From positions 63,592 through 127,591 of the forward strand of contig NW_005179167.1 in assembly GCF_000350225.1 (NCBI RefSeq): DNA of 64,000 nucleotides. The letters run 5' to 3'. A program made the position numbers and the translations under genes. Source of the stretch: Chondrus crispus (lineage: Eukaryota > Rhodophyta > Florideophyceae > Gigartinales > Gigartinaceae). The notes below the pieces were generated by a model. The model worked only from the letters and a program-made list of their open reading frames with translations, searched no databases and was not told where the DNA came from. Below, piece after piece: positions 55,901-64,000 of the stretch (the stretch's first letter is position 1; the number at the start of each line of letters is the position of its first letter).

Positions 55901-57051
55901 GTAAACTTTTGAAAGCAATCTATGGTCTTAAGCAAGCCCATCGCCAATGGCATAGTAAGATCGATGAGTTTCTGATCACTGAACTTGGTTTCAACACTAC
56001 ACGCAGCGACCCATGTCTTTACATTCGACGTCAAGGCAATGTCATCATGATTATCGCGTTGTACGTGGACGATCTGCTGCTAGCTGGAAGTGACTTGGAG
56101 GCCATATTATGGATGAAAAATGAACTCAACAAACGATTCGATATGAAAGACCTTGGCGAAGCGAAGACTTGTATTGGTCTAGAGATCGACCGTATACGTT
56201 CTAAACACGTCCTGACCGTCACGCAGTCGAAGTATGCCCAAGCAGTACTGAAACGGTTCAAAATGTCGGCATGCAATCCTTGCGTTACTCCGATGGAACA
56301 GTCTCGACATGTCACAATGCAAGTGGCCGAATCTGGCACTGATGACAACCCATGCTTTGAACCATATCGTCAGGCCATTGGATGTCTAATGTTCCTAATG
56401 GTCGGCACCCGCCCCGATATTGCGTTTGCCATTGGAAAGTTATCTCAACACTGTGCCGACCCTCACGAGTCGCACTGGTCAGGTGTGAAACGTGTTTTGA
56501 GATACTTGCGTGGGTCTCAGCATCTTGGAATAGTGTTTGGTAAAGATGATCTTGGTACGGAACTTCATGGGTATAGCGACGCAGATTGGGGTGGATGCCT
56601 TGAATCACGGAAATCAACGAGTGGGTACGTGTTCAAGCTTTGTGATGGGCCTATCAGTTGGGCTTCCCGGAAACAAACAGTAGTTGCAAAGTCTACTTGT
56701 GAGGCAGAATACATCGCACTCAGTGAAGCATACAAAGAGGCTGCGTGGCTTCGACGCTTCCATGCGGATGTACTTGGTGCGAATTCGGATCCAACAATTC
56801 GCGTTGGATGTGACAACGCTGGTACGATTGCGTTTGCTCAGAACGAATCTACAAATCGTCGCAACAAGCACATTGATATTACGTATCATTTTGTTCGAGA
56901 TGCGGTGCAGCGAAAACTGGTCACATTGTACCATTGTCCGACAACAGAAATGCCAGCTGATATGCTGACCAAACCACTTGGTCGCGTGCTGTTTGAAAAG
57001 TTCGTGGGCATGGTTGGGCTTTCCGAGTGCAAAGCTGCCCAAAGCATGTGA
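52934..57051 (+). pseudogene. Cop-B gag-pol with the B1 frameshift (B3)
   Basis: The first frame (52934-54907: gag, protease, integrase core) and the second (54904-57051: RT, RNase H) meet at the same one-base frameshift as B1. The 5' part and the far 3' part carry B1 markers (LAACREF, AESGTDD, EAYKEA). The stretch at about 55000-55460 carries B2 markers (YSENTK, ITEIPNSY and several silent bases), so B3 is a mosaic. Confidence 0.9.
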
Positions 57052-57053
57052 TC

Positions 57054-57062
57054 GAGGGGAGG
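57054..57062 (+). other. Polypurine tract of B3
   Basis: GAGGGGAGG before the 3' LTR. Confidence 0.8.
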
Positions 57063-58312
57063 TATTGAAATGTGCGACCACATGCTGTTATGTGGAAAGT
57101 GCAAAATCGAGCGACACGTGTACATGACTCGACGGTCCGGACCCTCGCCCCATATCACCACATGACACGTGTAAAATCCCAGATTTTGGGGTTCTGGGGA
57201 CGAAAGTGGACTTTTGGAGGGTTATGCAAATTTGCATAAATGCCGAAAATTTGCATTTGGCCCGAACTGTTATAGGGCTACACAGGGAATACTGCAAATC
57301 TATTGGGTGTCGGTTCGAATGCTGCAATTCTATTGGTCTGTTATTGTCCACTTATATGCAGTCATGCTGGTGATATATCTTGAATGATCGGTATACGTTT
57401 TAATTACATCATTTCGGGGGTTTCAAGTTGTTCACCATGGTTGTAATGGGTAATTACGTGTGGCCTTGGCGCTGGACACTTGTGTGCGGTGTACACATGT
57501 ACACATCGCCAGGTTGCTGCGTGTACGTACACTTGTACACGTCGCGTACATACGGTCCGGCGCGTATCCGAGCACAGTACATGTGAATTAAAAGTACAAC
57601 AAGTATTTCTCGCAAGAGACATGTACTTACGTGAGTATTCAGTGTACGCGTCACGCTGTATGCGACCCTTGCATTAGCATGCGCCGTTGTACTACACTCT
57701 CGTCAGCATGCGACGTTGTACTGTGCTCTCGTTATGGTGCGCCGTTGGATGCAAGTTGATGACAGTACTCGTGTGATTCACATCGGATATCACGTGAGAT
57801 GTGTAGAAAGTCTGGATGCACATTGTTGCTATCCGTGATAGTTGTCTGGCAGTGTGTACCGAGATTAGTAAGGTACGAAACAAGGGCATGTATGGGGACT
57901 GAGATATGACAGGACTTTGCGTTGTTGGAAATAGAGAGATGCCAAGTTGTTCATTGTGCAAGAATATATTCTGTCATGTCTGGATGCAGATTAGTAAGGT
58001 GTGAAACGATTCCATGCATAGGGCCATGGTTTACAGTCACTCAAAATGTGTAGAAACTGTTGTGCACTGATAGTCAATAGTCAATTCGTAAGGTGGAAAT
58101 AGAACAGTGTGGACGGGCCAGAGGAGGACCGCGCTTGGTCGCGCATATGGTGAGTACGGTTTACCAGGTGCCAAAGTAATGGGATAGTGTAACACTCAAA
58201 GTGTATAAGTATCGCCGAAAGACGGCTCCAAGTAAACCTCGGCACCAACTCCTTCACTCACACACATCAACCTGCCCTCCTTCTTTCCCTTGCCCCTCCG
58301 AACCTACCATTA
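57063..58312 (+). repeat. B3 3' LTR (subtype L2)
   Basis: 1250 bp, nearly identical to the L2 LTRs at 41391 and 47995, but different from its own 5' LTR. Confidence 0.88.
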
Positions 58313-58339
58313 GGTTATGGGCCCAGTCCCTCGCTGTCG
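58313..58339 (+). other. PBS-leader 27 nt in place of Cop-A sequence
   Basis: GGTTATGGGCCCAGTCCCTC and seven more bases, the normal Cop-B PBS region, followed at once by Cop-A gag (TGTAAAAGTC) in minus orientation. In the sister unit at 49244 the first 27 nt are Cop-A sequence. Length is conserved, so this mirrors the switch at 42641-42663. Confidence 0.75.
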
Positions 58340-59517
58340 TGTAAAAGTCGCGACGGGCGGCAAGTTTGTTGAGCAAAGTATGACGCTCAAACACATTCAG
58401 AATTTCTTCCCATGTCTCTTTCGCACTGCTACACCCTCGCACATGTTGCAAGTAGTCATCAGAAAGCGTGAGTCCGATGACTGCCTTTGCTTTTGCGTCA
58501 CCACGGATCCATTTTCTCCGGTCATCTGAGGTCGCATTCTCCGGGATATCATCAAAACCGTATTGATCGACATCTCGGAGAGCAAGCAGTAGCTGGATTT
58601 TCTGCTTCCAGATGTAAAAGTTAGATGCGGTCAGCTTCTCGATTCTGACCGATCCAGAGCTTTGGTCATCCATTTCGCCGAATGGATGTACCCTTCGAGT
58701 ATACAAGGTCTTCTGTTCCGGGATCCCAAGCCGTTAACCGATAGTCAACACAATGGCAAGCCCACCCGTATAAGAAGTTTGTAGCGATTACTCGGAAACG
58801 TTCTTGGTGCTTGTTCCCGGCGGAGTGGAACAAGCGTATTCTTCTTAAAATTGCCTTAGGGCGCTACCCCTGTATGTCGGCCAGTGCGGGTCTTTCGACT
58901 GTGAACTAAATCAAACGTGCCACGAGTAAGCACAACACTTTGCCTGTAGACGAACCAGGACTTTTGGTCACTACCGCGAACGGTCCCTGCAACCGAAATC
59001 GGCTTGTCCAAACTTGATACGGTACTACCCCAATGAGGTTTCCCACAACACAAGAATGAAACTGCCTTCGTCGTACTCGTGTGATTTGTTCACAATCACG
59101 CCTAGGGTCACCCTCTTCCGTGCGAACTTAATCAAGGTACGCGACCTTATACACGTATAGTGAGAGGTTCAGTGTTTAGGCACGTATTCTCTTCACCCAG
59201 GGGACCGAAGTCGTACCTATAGGGCTAATACCGAGAGCGTTACCCACACCGCCGACGCACCTCCCGAAGGCAGAGTGCGGATCGACTAGACCAGTACACT
59301 GTGATCCTCCCCGAGGATCAGTGTTTCGTCTCTCGACGATTCTTGGTCGGACCCTCGCTCAAGTCAGATTTCCAATGGCACAAGCCTTTCACCAAGAGCG
59401 AGGGTATCGGCAGCCACGACGATCACCGGCGTGATCGAAGGGCTGTCTTCTTGGATTGATATGGTACGTTGGCGACTAGGGACTACACCCACAGCTCACA
59501 CAACGATTGCCAAGACC
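58340..59517 (-). pseudogene. Cop-A 5' leader and gag start, minus strand (A5)
   Basis: A near-identical copy of 49271-50448 with offset 9069. It is part of the second array unit. Contents are as in A4: gag codons 1 to about 126, pre-gag block, structured leader. It is cut by the B4 LTR at 59518. Confidence 0.85.
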
Positions 59518-60780
59518 TATTGAAAATGTGCGACCACATGCTGTTATCTGGAAAGTGCAAAATCGGGTGACACGTGTACATGACTGCACGGTCCGGGCGC
59601 TCTTACCCATATCACGACATGACACGTGTAAAATCCCAGATTTTGGGGTTCTGGGGACGAAAGTGGCCTCTCGGAGGGTCATGCAAATTTGCATAGTTTT
59701 GCCAAGTGGAACCTTGGCCCGTAGCACTATAGACTACACAGGAAATACTGCAATTATATTGGCCCTCAGGTCTAATGCTGCAAATGTATTGGTCGAGCGT
59801 TGTCCACTTGTGCGTCATTGGCCTTGTGATGTACTTTAAATGGCCTGTATATGCCAGAATTACGTTGTTTTGGGGGTTTCAAGTGGTTTGCCATGGTTGT
59901 AATGGGTAATTGCATGGGGCCCCCAGGCGGGACACATGTATGCCGTGTACACATGTACACGTCGCCAGGTGGATTCGTGTACGTACACATGTACACGCAT
60001 CCAGGTGTATGCACATGAGGGTTTACAGTTTTACAGTGTCAGACTGTTTGCGATCCTGCGCGTGTCCGAGTACAGTACATGTGAATCAAAAGTACAACAA
60101 GTACTTCTCGCGAGAGGAATACAGTTGTGCGATTATTCTGTGTACGCGTCACGCTGTATGCGAGTCTTGCGTGAGCACGCGCCGTTGCACTGTGCTCTCG
60201 TCATGGTGCGCCGTTGGATGCAAGTTCATGACAGTACTCGTGTGATTTACATGTATTCTCATGTGAGTTGTGTAGAAAGTCTGGATGCACATTGTTATAA
60301 CTTGCCATAATTATCTGACAGTGCTTGGCGAAATTAGTAAGGTGAGAAACAAGGATACGTATGGCGATTGTGATATGAAAGACGTTTGCGTTGTTGGAAA
60401 TAGACAAGTGCCAAGTTGTTCGTTGCACAACAATGAAGTCTGGCATGACTGGATGCAGATTAGTAAGGTGTGAAACAGTTGCATGCATAGGGCCATGGTT
60501 TACAGTCATTTGGAATGTGTAGAAATAGTTGTGAGCTAATAGTTACGAATCGATTCGTAAGGTGGAAATCGAACAGTATGGTCGGGCCACAAGAGGACCG
60601 CGCTTGGTCGCGCATAGTAGAGTATGGTTTACTGGGAGTCGGAGTAGAGCGATAGTGTAGCACTCAAGTGTATAAGTATTGCAGGAAAACGGCTTCAAAG
60701 TAAACCTTGGCACCAACTCCTTCACTCACACACATCAACCTGCCTTCCTTCTTTCCCTTGCCCCTCCGAACCTACCATTA
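59518..60780 (+). repeat. B4 5' LTR (subtype L1)
   Basis: 1263 bp, nearly identical to 50449-51712. It has lost one base near the TATA box (CACTCAAGTG for CACTCCAAGTG). Confidence 0.88.
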
Positions 60781-60794
60781 GGTTATGGGCCCAG
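60781..60794 (+). other. Primer binding site, half-tRNA-iMet type (B4)
   Basis: GGTTATGGGCCCAG after the LTR. Confidence 0.8.
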
Positions 60795-61157
60795 TCCCTC
60801 GCTGTCGTTTCACTGCATGAGTCTGTCGTTCTCGTTCCGTTGTTTCTGCCGTCGTTGTCGGTGTCGTTTTCGCTGCCGTTTCTCGTCGTTCTTTCCGCTG
60901 GTCTTCTCGCTGTCGTTGTCGCTCTCGTTCTTGCCGTCGTTCTTGGTTTTGGTTTTCGCTGCTGCTGTCATTCTTGCTCTCTTGTGTGAATTGGTTTTGG
61001 TCATCGCCCCCGCTGTCTTCGTTGTCTTCGTTCTTGGTTTGGCCTTCGTTCTTGCTGTGGTTCTTGCTGCTGTCTCTGTCTTTGGTCTTCGTCTTCGTTT
61101 CCGCTCCCGCTACCGCCGTCGTCGTCAATCTCGCATTTGGTTTTTCTTCGTTCTCTC

Positions 61158-61385
61158 ATGCAAAGTAAGTTTTGAGTTTCTTTCCATTTCCTACACATCT
61201 AAGTGATTGTCTTTGCACGTTTTGGTGGTTCCTAAGAGCAATAATTCCAAAATCTGTTACTGACGATTATCTTCATATTCCTTATTGTGAATACCTGTTT
61301 TTACGGGGTTGTGTTAGATCTGGAATTAGTACCGGTGCGCTCTGCGCCTGGGAAGCTGGTCACCGGTCGAACGGTTCGGACATCG
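61158..61385 (+). pseudogene. Accessory zinc-finger gene, 5' part only (B4)
   Basis: ATG 61158, donor GTAAGT at 61165 and acceptor at 61316-61317 are intact. Exon 2 is cut after 68 bases by the A3 LTR, in CGGACATCG. The zinc fingers are lost, and the rest of B4 should lie beyond the right end of the window. Confidence 0.8.
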
Positions 61386-61766
61386 TGTTGGAAATCTTCG
61401 CCCACATGCTAAGCTCCAAGCCTGACAGATATTACACGTGTACGTCGACGAAACCAAAAATGCTTGCAAGAGCATTCTCTGGATGTTTGGTCTTCAAGGT
61501 GGACACGTGTTATATTTGTACACGGTTGCACTTTCCTATCATTTCCGAGCATGTTTCAATTTTGGTGTTGACACGTGTAAGTTATGTACCCCGTGGCACT
61601 CTACAGTACATTCTGAACATGTTTCATTTTTCTCGATTTGACACGTGTGTGACACGTATGACGTATGTGCCACAGTGGTTATTAATCGTAGTGTAAAATC
61701 TGTAATCTACAGTACAATACATTCAGATATTATTGACTCTCAAACGGTCCCAAATTATTAGCAAGA

Positions 61767-61970
61767 GAGAGTGCAAGAAGGAGAGTCATTTGATTATCAA
61801 CGGAGAGTGGAAGTAGGAGAGTCACTTGATTATCAACCGAGAGTGCAAGAAGGAGAGTCATTTGATTATCAACCGAGAGTGGAAGTAGGAGAGTCACTTG
61901 ATTATCAACCGAGAGTGCAACAGGGAGAGTCACTTGATTATCAACCAGTGCAAGAAGGAGAGTCACGTGA
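61767..61970 (+). repeat. 36-bp tandem repeat in the A3 U3
   Basis: Five 36-bp units starting GAGAGTG(C/G)AAG, at 61767, 61803, 61839, 61875 and 61911, plus a partial unit. Units alternate between AAGAAGG and AAGTAGG types, which gives a 72-bp higher-order period. The copy at 126-215 has about one unit. The repeats lie upstream of the TATA box, where enhancer repeats are common in LTRs. Confidence 0.88.
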
Positions 61971-62008
61971 CCAGCCCTAATGGCTCGTATTGTATGTAGT
62001 TCGAAGAG

Positions 62009-62016
62009 TATAAGTA
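62009..62016 (+). promoter_or_regulatory. LTR TATA box, A3
   Basis: TATAAGTA, about 110 bp before the LTR end. Confidence 0.55.
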
Positions 62017-62124
62017 GCGCCAATAGTTGGCGACCAAGAGTAAAATGGCATCAACTTCTTTTCCCGTCAACCACCAGCAACCTTCAACCATCCTTCTTCC
62101 TTCTGCCCCGCTGACCTTTCTATA

Positions 62125-62138
62125 GGTTATGGGCCCAG
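62125..62138 (+). other. Primer binding site, half-tRNA-iMet type (A3)
   Basis: GGTTATGGGCCCAG directly after the LTR. Cop-A thus shares the priming mode of Cop-B and Cop-C. Confidence 0.8.
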
Positions 62139-63334
62139 TTCAACGCTGATCGTCTTCTTCGTTTTGGTTCAAGTTCGAGTTTCGCCGTCGTTCAAGTATC
62201 AGTTTGTTCATCTCGTCAAGCAGAAGAAGAAGGTATCAGTTTCAGTCTCCGCTTTCGAGTTTGGTTTTTCAGTTTTTTCAGTTTTCGCCGTCGTTTTCAG
62301 CACCGTTTCAGCCGAATTTTCAGTTTGGTGGTCCGTCAGTTCCCAGTTTTTGGAAATCAACTTTGTGGTCTTGCAGCTTTGTCGTGGCAGTCGTTGTGTG
62401 AGCTGTGGGTGAGCCTTCCGCTTGTCGGGAGGAAGAAAGTCCCTAGTGGCCAACGCACTGCCAAATCCTCAGTGGTCCGTCAGTTCTCAGTTTTTTGCTT
62501 TGTCGTGGCAGTTGTTGTGTGAGCTGTGGGTGAGCCTTCCGCTAGTCGGGAGGAAGAAAGTCCCTAGTGGCCAACGCACTGCCAAATCCTCAGTGGAACA
62601 TACCCTCGCTCTTGGTGAAAGGCTGGTGCCATTGGAAATCTGACTTGAGCGAGGGTCCGACCAAGAATCGTCGAGAGACGAATTACTGATCCTCGGGGAG
62701 GATCACAGTGTACTGGTCTAGTCGATCCGCACTCTGCCTTCGAGAGGTGCGTCGGCGGTGTGGGTAACGCTCTCGGTATTAGCCCTATAGGTACGACTTC
62801 GGTCCCCTGGGTGAAGAGAATACGTGCCTAAACACTGAACCTCTCACTATACGTGTATAAGGTCGCGTACCTTGATTAAGTTCGCACGGAAGAGGGTGAC
62901 CCAAGGAGTGATTGTGAACAAATCACACGAGTACGACGAAGGCAGTTTCATTCTTGTGTTGTGGGAAACCTCATTGGGGTAGTACCGTATCAAGTTTGGA
63001 CAAGCCGATTTAGGTTGCAGGGACCGTTCGCGGTAGTAACCAAAAGTCCTGGTTCGTCTACAGGCAAAGTTGTCGTGCTTACTCGTGGCACGTTTGATTT
63101 AGTTCACAGTCGAAAGACCCGCACTGGCCGACATATAGGGGTAGCGCCCTAAGGCATTTTTAAGAAGAATACGCTTGTTACACTCCGCCGGGAACAAGCA
63201 CCAAGAACGTTTCCGAGTAATCGCTACAAACTTCCTATACGGGTGGGCTTGCCATTGTGTTGACTATCGGTTAACGGCTTGGGATCCCGGAACAGAAGAC
63301 CTTGTATACTCGAAGGGTACATCCATTCGGCGAA
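62139..63334 (+). other. Cop-A leader, structured, without zinc-finger gene
   Basis: 1.2 kb with no convincing ORF. A tandem duplication with a 121-bp offset (from 62377 and from 62498) covers CTTTGTCGTGGCAG to AAATCCTCAGTGG. A 10-bp stem follows (ACCCTCGCTC at 62602, GAGCGAGGGT at 62647), then a hairpin TGATCCTC / GAGGATCA at about 62688-62706. All are kept in the minus-strand copies at 49.6-50.4 and 58.7-59.5 kb. It ends with the shared pre-gag block at 63239-63293. Confidence 0.65.
63239..63293 (+). promoter_or_regulatory. Conserved pre-gag block (A3)
   Basis: ACGGGTGGGCTTGCCATTG through GTTAAC to GGATCCCGGAAC, nearly identical to the Cop-B block, 41 nt before the gag ATG. Confidence 0.55.
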
Positions 63335-64000
63335 ATGGATGACCAAAGCTCTGGATCGGTCAGAATCGAGAAGCTGACCGCATCTAACTTTTACATCTGG
63401 AAGCAGAAAATCCAGCTACTGCTTGCTCTCCGAGATGTCGATCAATACGTTTTTGATGATATATCGGAAAATGCGACCTCAGATGATCGCAGGAAGTGGA
63501 TTCGTGGTGATGCGAAAGCAAAGGCAGTCATCGGACTCACGCTTTCTGATGACTACTTGCAACATGTGCGAGGGTGTAGCAGTGCGAAAGAGACATGGGA
63601 GGCGATTCTGAATGTGTTTGAGCGTCACACTTTGCTCAACAAACTTTCCGCCCGTCGCGACTTTTACACTGTTTCCATGCTCCCATCCGAGAAAGTGCTT
63701 GTGTTCATCAATCGTGTGAAGCAACTTGCTGCCAGATTGCAGTCAATGAGTGTTGAGATTGACGATAAAGAAATTGCAATGGCTGTGTTGAATGGCTTGC
63801 CTCCACGATTCGATAACTTGATTGTTGCACTTGACGCACTTGGCAATGAGGATAAAGTGTTTGGACTCGAGTTTGTGAAGAGTCGTCTGCTGCAAGAGGA
63901 ACAACGAGAGAGCATGAAGACCGCTTCTACTACTTCACCCCACGCACCTGCACTTGTCAATCGCATGCCTATTCGACGTGATATGAGATGTACGAACTGT
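63335..64000 (+). CDS. Cop-A gag, 5' part, open to the window end (A3)
   Basis: ATG 63335 opens 222 codons without a stop up to the last base. It starts MDDQSSGSVRIEKL and includes the gag helical core (NFYIWKQKIQLLLALRDVDQY, RHTLLNKLSARRDFYTV) and the first two Cys of the CCHC knuckle at the edge (RCTNC). A single gag-pol frame should continue outside the window. No lesion is visible in this part. With an intact LTR and PBS, A3 may be a recent and possibly complete element. Confidence 0.85.
   Translation, partial: MDDQSSGSVRIEKLTASNFYIWKQKIQLLLALRDVDQYVFDDISENATSDDRRKWIRGDAKAKAVIGLTLSDDYLQHVRGCSSAKETWEAILNVFERHTLLNKLSARRDFYTVSMLPSEKVLVFINRVKQLAARLQSMSVEIDDKEIAMAVLNGLPPRFDNLIVALDALGNEDKVFGLEFVKSRLLQEEQRESMKTASTTSPHAPALVNRMPIRRDMRCTNC

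Larger units (their letters stand above)
61386..62124 (+). repeat. A3 5' LTR (Cop-A, 739 bp)
   Basis: TGTTGGAAATC to CTTTCTATA, inserted in the B4 zinc-finger gene. The U3 is rich in ACACGTGT and GTACAC motifs and holds the 36-bp repeat array at 61767-61970. TATAAGTA box at 62009. The PBS follows directly. Confidence 0.88.

Noticed and set aside
61767-61970. CRISPR-like array
   Set aside because: The repeats are contiguous without unique spacers and lie in an LTR of a eukaryotic element; it is a minisatellite.
61771-61980. 12-residue repeat protein encoded by the 36-bp array
   Set aside because: The unit length is a multiple of three, so any frame stays open. It lies upstream of the TATA box in non-transcribed U3.
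62961-63152. Small ORF in the Cop-A leader ending DLVHSRKTRTGRH
   Set aside because: The end is shared with the minus-strand copies at 49787 and 58856, but the middle is in a different phase there. The frame is therefore not conserved as protein.
1-64000. Host genes, rRNA or tRNA genes
   Set aside because: Every long frame I could recognise belongs to a retroelement, and I saw no rRNA or tRNA sequence. The tRNA-iMet match is only the 14-nt primer site.

Overview
This window looks like a block of eukaryotic heterochromatin made almost entirely of nested LTR retrotransposons. I found no host gene, rRNA or tRNA. Three related Ty1/copia families (called Cop-A, Cop-B and Cop-C here) and one Ty3/gypsy chromovirus (Gyp-1) explain nearly every base. 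Spliceosomal signals (GTAAGT, CTGAC, YAG), a chromodomain integrase and two GC regimes (AT-balanced copia, GC-rich gypsy) show a eukaryote. An oomycete-like or other protist/algal genome is plausible, but nothing here fixes the species.

Layout. 1-611: LTR relics. 612-5434: a broken Cop-A copy (A1) with its 3' LTR, sitting inside the 5' LTR of a Cop-C element. 5435-12185 plus 27003-27785: Cop-C copy C1 (PBS, leader, zinc-finger gene, dead gag-pol, 3' LTR). Its 3' LTR is split by Gyp-1 (12186-27002, minus strand, 698-bp LTRs, 5-bp target duplication GCATT/GCATC). 27786-29384: minus-strand Cop-A fragment A2. 29385-30633: minus-strand Cop-B-type LTR. 30634-34776: minus-strand Cop-C copy C2, interrupted by a solo Cop-A LTR. 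34777-61385: a Cop-B array (B1, B2, B3 and the start of B4) with a repeat period of about 9.07 kb. B2 carries the only intact gag-pol (1373 codons). 61386-64000: the 5' part of a Cop-A element (A3) whose gag is open to the window end.

Biology. Cop-B and Cop-C carry an extra gene between the PBS and gag. It encodes a small basic protein with two CX2CX12HX5H (U1/dsRNA-binding type) zinc fingers. Its frame has no ATG, but a conserved donor (ATGCAAA|GTAAGT) and the first AG after a CTGAC branch-like site bring a start codon into frame. The coding frame survives many synonymous changes between Cop-B and Cop-C. This is my best candidate for an undescribed system. Gyp-1 carries a second oddity: a 6-kb module between pol and the 3' LTR with a long antisense open frame. 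The module is bracketed by two copies of the same pol-end, stop and polypurine-tract sequence.

The Cop-B array records recent LTR-mediated unequal exchange, mosaic copies, mismatched LTR subtypes, and two reciprocal 23/27-nt switches after LTR ends that could be consensus errors in the assembly.
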